From Spirochaetales bacterium (GTDB lineage: Bacteria; Spirochaetota; Spirochaetia; JAGLYY01): a DNA stretch of 8,517 nt. This document shows positions 6,014 through 8,517 of this stretch, one piece after another; the first letter of the stretch is position 1, and the number at the start of each line of letters is the position of its first letter. The position numbers and the translations under genes were made by a program. The notes below the pieces were generated by a model, which was not told the origin of the DNA, made no database searches, and saw only the letters and a list, made by a program, of their open reading frames with translations. Location of the stretch: positions 1-8,517 of the forward strand of contig JAGLYY010000382.1 of the NCBI GenBank assembly GCA_023131935.1, written 5' to 3'.

Positions 6014-6894
6014 TGAAAAGGGGTAAATCCGGGTTTCTCCTGTTTCTCTTATTCTTCAGTTACTCCGGGTCAATTATTGCCATCGATTGGCCGGTAGAAG
6101 AACAGGTCCTCGTCGGGACCTTTGGAGAGCACCGGGGTGACCATTTTCTTGGCGGAATTGAAATTGATGGGAAGGAGCAACCTGTTCATCCAATTGAAGA
6201 GGGTGAAATAATCTTCTGGATGGAAGAAAAAAGGCTTCCTTTTGCTCCTCCTTCGGGCCTCGGAAGCTTCGTTGTTATCCAGCACAATCGCGCGCTTCGG
6301 AGTGTATACGCCCATCTCGCTGGTGGAAGTCTTGATACCGATTCTACTGAAGTTACCATGCGGGATGTAATTGGTATCCTGGGAGATACGGGAGATACTT
6401 GCGGCCGGCGGCTTGAACTGCAGATTATTGACGGCACTTTTAACCAGGTGGTGAATCCCCTCTTGCTTCTCCCCCCCCAGGTCGACCGAAGGGCCCCGAA
6501 TATCTTTGGGCTTTATATCCTCCAGGGAAGCAACCTCACCGATCTTGAGGAGGTGAAAGTCCTTTCCCCGGGAGAGGGAGTCCTTCTTGCCGATATCAGG
6601 GACCTTGGCGGTTCCGGTTCTTACAGAGAGCCTCTCGCTCCCTACCGGATCAATGTATTTGCCAATGGTGAAGAAGTCTCCTATTTAACCTGTGAAGCAC
6701 TCATGCTGAAGGATGGAAAGCGGGTCCTCATACAATCTGAGGACCTCTCCTTTCATAAGTACTACTATAATCAATGGACTATCCGTCTCGGGTCTTTAAA
6801 TCTTACATCCGGAGACCTGACGCTGGAGATTATTTCCACTGATTTTGCGGGTAATGAACGGGTGAAAGTACTGAATCTTAAAGTTGAAGGATAG
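6013..6894 (+). CDS. Exported LytM/M23-fold protein with apparently lost zinc ligands
   Basis: A 293-residue protein with an N-terminal signal sequence (hydrophobic core 8-18, possible cleavage after Ala23). Residues about 31-155 follow the LytM/M23 peptidase scheme: GTFGEHRGDHFLGGIEIDG, HPIEEGEIIFW, GSFVVIQHN (84-92), VYAHLAGG (98-105), VIGILGDTG (119-127), LELQIIDG and NPLLLLPP. M23 enzymes cleave peptidoglycan cross-links with zinc held by H-x-G-x-D and H-x-H. Aligning FLGGIEI with FHxGxDI puts Leu46 and Glu50 at the ligand positions, and GRRLELQI (131-138) puts Arg133 and Glu135 where the H-x-H histidines belong. Only the YAHL histidine (101) remains. It therefore resembles non-catalytic LytM proteins such as EnvC and NlpD, which activate amidases. 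Residues about 160-293 look like a beta-sandwich domain ending in DFAGNERVKVLNLKV. It is translationally coupled to the upstream gene. A C8 run encodes Leu-Pro-Pro-Gln between the two domains. Confidence 0.85.
   Translation: MKRGKSGFLLFLLFFSYSGSIIAIDWPVEEQVLVGTFGEHRGDHFLGGIEIDGKEQPVHPIEEGEIIFWMEEKRLPFAPPSGLGSFVVIQHNRALRSVYAHLAGGSLDTDSTEVTMRDVIGILGDTGDTCGRRLELQIIDGTFNQVVNPLLLLPPQVDRRAPNIFGLYILQGSNLTDLEEVKVLSPGEGVLLADIRDLGGSGSYREPLAPYRINVFANGEEVSYLTCEALMLKDGKRVLIQSEDLSFHKYYYNQWTIRLGSLNLTSGDLTLEIISTDFAGNERVKVLNLKVEG
6471..6478 (+). repeat. C8 homopolymer at the domain boundary of the LytM-like gene
   Basis: Eight C bases (CTC CCC CCC CAG) encode Leu-Pro-Pro-Gln right after the LytM domain. A one-base slip would remove the C-terminal beta domain while leaving the LytM part intact. 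Confidence 0.9.
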
Positions 6895-6900
6895 TTCCTT

Positions 6901-7749
6901 ATGAAGACCTTCAGCAAATTACCCGGCAGCGAGCCAATGCGGGAGGTCTCATGCGCGGTCTGTGGTGAAGGTAAAAGTCATCCCTATTGGAAGTCTGACG
7001 GTTTCGGTTATGTGAAGTGCTCATCCTGCGGCCTTATCTATCAGAATCCCCAGCCCCTTCAGAATGCTCTTTCCATGCGGTATGATGACGAGTATTTTTC
7101 CTATGAAATAAACAACGAAAAACCTTTTTTTTCCCTCATGAAACTGGGGCTGAAGGACATCGGATTTGATGAAATTGAAGCTCAATTATTGGGAGAGAAG
7201 AGCTTTCTCGATATTGGATGTGCTACCGGTATGCTGATAGCTGACATGAAGAAAAGAGGATGGAGAGTCCGGGGCGTGGAAATCTGCAGGCCCGCGGCGG
7301 AATATGGTGTCCGGGAGCGGGGTGTGGACATCTTTATCGGGACCTTTGAGGAGGCAAATTTCGGTGGAAATTCTTTCGATGTTATCCATGCGTCCCATCT
7401 CATCGAGCATCTGACTGACCCGGCAGGTTTTCTTGATGAAGTCATGAGGACCTTGAAACCCGGCGGCTGGTTTATCGTCGCCACTCCGAATGTCTCAGGA
7501 TTCCAGGCTCATCTGTTTCAGGAGCGGTGGCGTTCCGTGATAGCTGATCATACCTATCTCTTTTCCAAAGCTACCCTGTCACGGCTGCTTCGGAATCGGG
7601 GTTTTCAGATAGAGCAGGTAAAAACATGGGGAGGGCTGGCTGTCGGGGCCGGGCCATCCTGGGTGAAAAGAATTGTTGATCCTCTCGCAAAAAAAACGGG
7701 TCTTGGAGATGTCATGATCCTCAGGTGCAGGAAACCTGGAATTCTTTGA
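6901..7749 (+). CDS. Zinc-ribbon class I SAM-dependent methyltransferase
   Basis: This is a 282-residue cytoplasmic methyltransferase of unknown substrate. The N-terminus holds a zinc ribbon: CAVC (Cys18, Cys21) and CSSCGLIYQNPQP (Cys40, Cys43), followed by YDDEYFSY. The Rossmann core follows with motif I FLDIGCATG (102-110), the acidic ribose-binding end of strand 2 in VRGVEI (Glu127), FDVIHASHLIEHLTDP (159-174) and LKPGGWFIVATPN (185-197). HTYLFSKATLSRLLRNRGF (217-235) resembles the C-terminal part of Methyltransf_23-type enzymes. Ribbon-plus-methyltransferase proteins of this build are common in surface-glycan and natural-product loci. The adjacent genes are not such a locus, so the substrate is open. 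The ATG is preceded by AAGGA (6887-6891), which overlaps the end of the previous gene. Its 3' end overlaps the reverse-strand gene by 29 bases. It contains T8 and A8 runs. Confidence 0.92.
   Translation: MKTFSKLPGSEPMREVSCAVCGEGKSHPYWKSDGFGYVKCSSCGLIYQNPQPLQNALSMRYDDEYFSYEINNEKPFFSLMKLGLKDIGFDEIEAQLLGEKSFLDIGCATGMLIADMKKRGWRVRGVEICRPAAEYGVRERGVDIFIGTFEEANFGGNSFDVIHASHLIEHLTDPAGFLDEVMRTLKPGGWFIVATPNVSGFQAHLFQERWRSVIADHTYLFSKATLSRLLRNRGFQIEQVKTWGGLAVGAGPSWVKRIVDPLAKKTGLGDVMILRCRKPGIL
7125..7132 (+). repeat. T8 homopolymer in the methyltransferase gene
   Basis: Eight T bases (CCT TTT TTT TCC) encode Pro-Phe-Phe-Ser between the zinc ribbon and the SAM-binding domain. A one-base slip here would prevent synthesis of the catalytic domain. 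Confidence 0.9.
7689..7696 (+). repeat. A8 homopolymer near the methyltransferase C-terminus
   Basis: Eight A bases (GCA AAA AAA ACG) encode Ala-Lys-Lys-Thr about 20 codons before the stop. On the reverse strand this is T8, lying 24 bases beyond the stop of the convergent gene, but no stable stem precedes it. A slip would alter only the last residues. Confidence 0.9.
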
Positions 7750-8517
7750 TGTCCTCCATATTAATTCCCAGATGATTTCCAAGGAGAATCAGGTTCCTGA
7801 GGCCGTTTCGGGATTCAAATACCCCTTTCTCCGCGTTTTCTCTGTTGGTTTCAATCCACCGCTGTTTTAGTTCAAAGAGCCTGTTCTGGGGGTAGGTAAG
7901 GTCAGGTTCCAAACCTCCTGTCCTGAGGATTTTACAGAAGGAGAGGATTCTTTCGGTTAGCTCCTGATCGAAACTGTCATTCAGTTGATCTGTCATATGA
8001 GCCAGAAGATGGCTTGCACTCTCATAGATTCCCCTGCCGCTGAGGCTGATACCCCAGTCCGAAGCTTTCTGCATCACCTCCCTGAGGAGGTTAAATCCTT
8101 TCTCATCCAGAAGAAAATCCGGTTGATCAAAGAGCCGGGATAGTATTCCTTCGAGGCAAACCGCCGCGACGCGCTTTAAAAATGGGGGAGTAGTGATCCC
8201 AAAATTCTGATAAGATTTGAAAATTTGTTCAATCTCGGTCTTCAGGACCTCCACACTTTTCAGTGCTCTATCTTCTAGGGATCTGAAGAGGTGGTGGACC
8301 AGATTGGTCCGGAGATCAGCGGGAAGATCACCTGTATCCACAGAGACCTCTTTCCCCTCATGCCAGAGAGTAAGATGAAGGTCTTCCATCCAGTTCAGGC
8401 GGTAAGAATAGGCGGCTTTCCGAAGGGTATATCTGTGACTGAGGGTGATCTGTCCTTCCGCTGAATGCTGCTTGCGATCTGAGGATATCTCTCCCAGGTC
8501 ATAAAAGCCGAAACGGG
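7721..8517 (-). CDS. C-terminal part of a large protein, tentatively a GH57-associated DUF3536-like region (5' end outside window)
   Basis: The frame stays open from the right edge to a TGA at 7721-7723, giving 264 visible residues. The Met at 8389 is probably internal: no ribosome site precedes it, and 42 further sense codons, including SAEGQITLSHRYTLRKAAYS, run upstream without a start codon. The visible part begins with beta-like segments (GQITLSHRYTLR, LHLTLWHEGKEV), then DTGDLPADLRTNLVHHLFRS. Long helices follow, with TTPPFLKRVAAVCLEGILSR, SDWGISLSG, and LEPDLTYPQNRLFELKQRW near the end. This order resembles what I remember of the DUF3536 region that follows GH57-type glycoside hydrolase domains, where an L-x-P/W-x2-QN-x3-[FY]-E-L stretch is typical. 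That match is from memory and unverified. If correct, the missing N-terminal part would be a GH57-like domain acting on alpha-glucans. It is convergent with the methyltransferase gene and overlaps it by 29 bases. Confidence 0.72.
   Translation of the reverse strand, partial: RFGFYDLGEISSDRKQHSAEGQITLSHRYTLRKAAYSYRLNWMEDLHLTLWHEGKEVSVDTGDLPADLRTNLVHHLFRSLEDRALKSVEVLKTEIEQIFKSYQNFGITTPPFLKRVAAVCLEGILSRLFDQPDFLLDEKGFNLLREVMQKASDWGISLSGRGIYESASHLLAHMTDQLNDSFDQELTERILSFCKILRTGGLEPDLTYPQNRLFELKQRWIETNRENAEKGVFESRNGLRNLILLGNHLGINMEDIKEFQVSCT

Noticed and set aside
7683..7738. Possible terminators: T8 on the reverse strand and the CAGGT/ACCTG stem
   Set aside because: The T8 run has no stable stem before it, and the 5-bp stem lacks a following T tract on either strand.
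8387..8389. ATG as the start of the reverse-strand gene
   Set aside because: There is no Shine-Dalgarno sequence upstream and the frame stays open with protein-like content to the window edge, so the Met is probably internal.
1..8517. tRNA, rRNA, CRISPR repeats, insertion sequences, att sites
   Set aside because: No cloverleaf, spaced repeat array, transposase or terminal inverted repeats could be seen. Base and codon use is even across the window, giving no sign of an acquired island.

Overview
The window reads as a tightly packed chromosomal segment from a bacterium of moderate GC content, most likely a spirochaete. That assignment is inferred from the combination cheW / DegT-like / NAD kinase / recN / hypothetical / envelope protein / M23-like, which I recall as spirochaete-like gene order. 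It cannot be proven from the sequence alone. There are eight complete or near-complete forward genes and one reverse gene cut by the right edge. No stretch over 300 bases lacks a gene. I see no tRNA, rRNA, CRISPR array, insertion sequence or integrase.

Left block (4-4918): a CheW chemotaxis coupling protein, then a DegT/DnrJ-fold aminotransferase-like protein that has lost its PLP-binding lysine, then NAD kinase, RecN, and an uncharacterised alpha-helical protein. Gaps are 12, 15, -8, and 21 bases, so these five genes look like one transcription unit. Its start probably lies left of the window. The mix of functions (chemotaxis, NADP supply, DNA break repair) resembles a housekeeping operon rather than a single pathway.

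Middle block (4926-6894): a 45-base gap holds the only convincing internal promoter candidate (TTGACA, 17-base spacer, TAGGAT). It is followed by a membrane-anchored, probably beta-propeller protein. That gene is joined by a TAATG stop/start overlap to an exported LytM/M23-fold protein whose zinc ligands appear to be replaced. These two look like an envelope pair, possibly regulators or scaffolds of peptidoglycan remodelling rather than enzymes.

Right block (6901-8517): a zinc-ribbon plus class I SAM methyltransferase of the type common in glycan and secondary-metabolite loci. It ends in a 29-base tail-to-tail overlap with a reverse-strand gene. The visible C-terminal 264 residues of that gene resemble, tentatively, the DUF3536 region found behind GH57-type domains.

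The main points of interest are two apparently catalytically degenerate proteins (the Lys-less DegT homologue and the zinc-ligand-less LytM protein), the promoter-led, translationally coupled envelope pair, and four 8-base homopolymer tracts (G, C, T, A) inside coding regions, one of them inside the RecN ABC signature. I did not find clear evidence of a wholly new multi-gene system.
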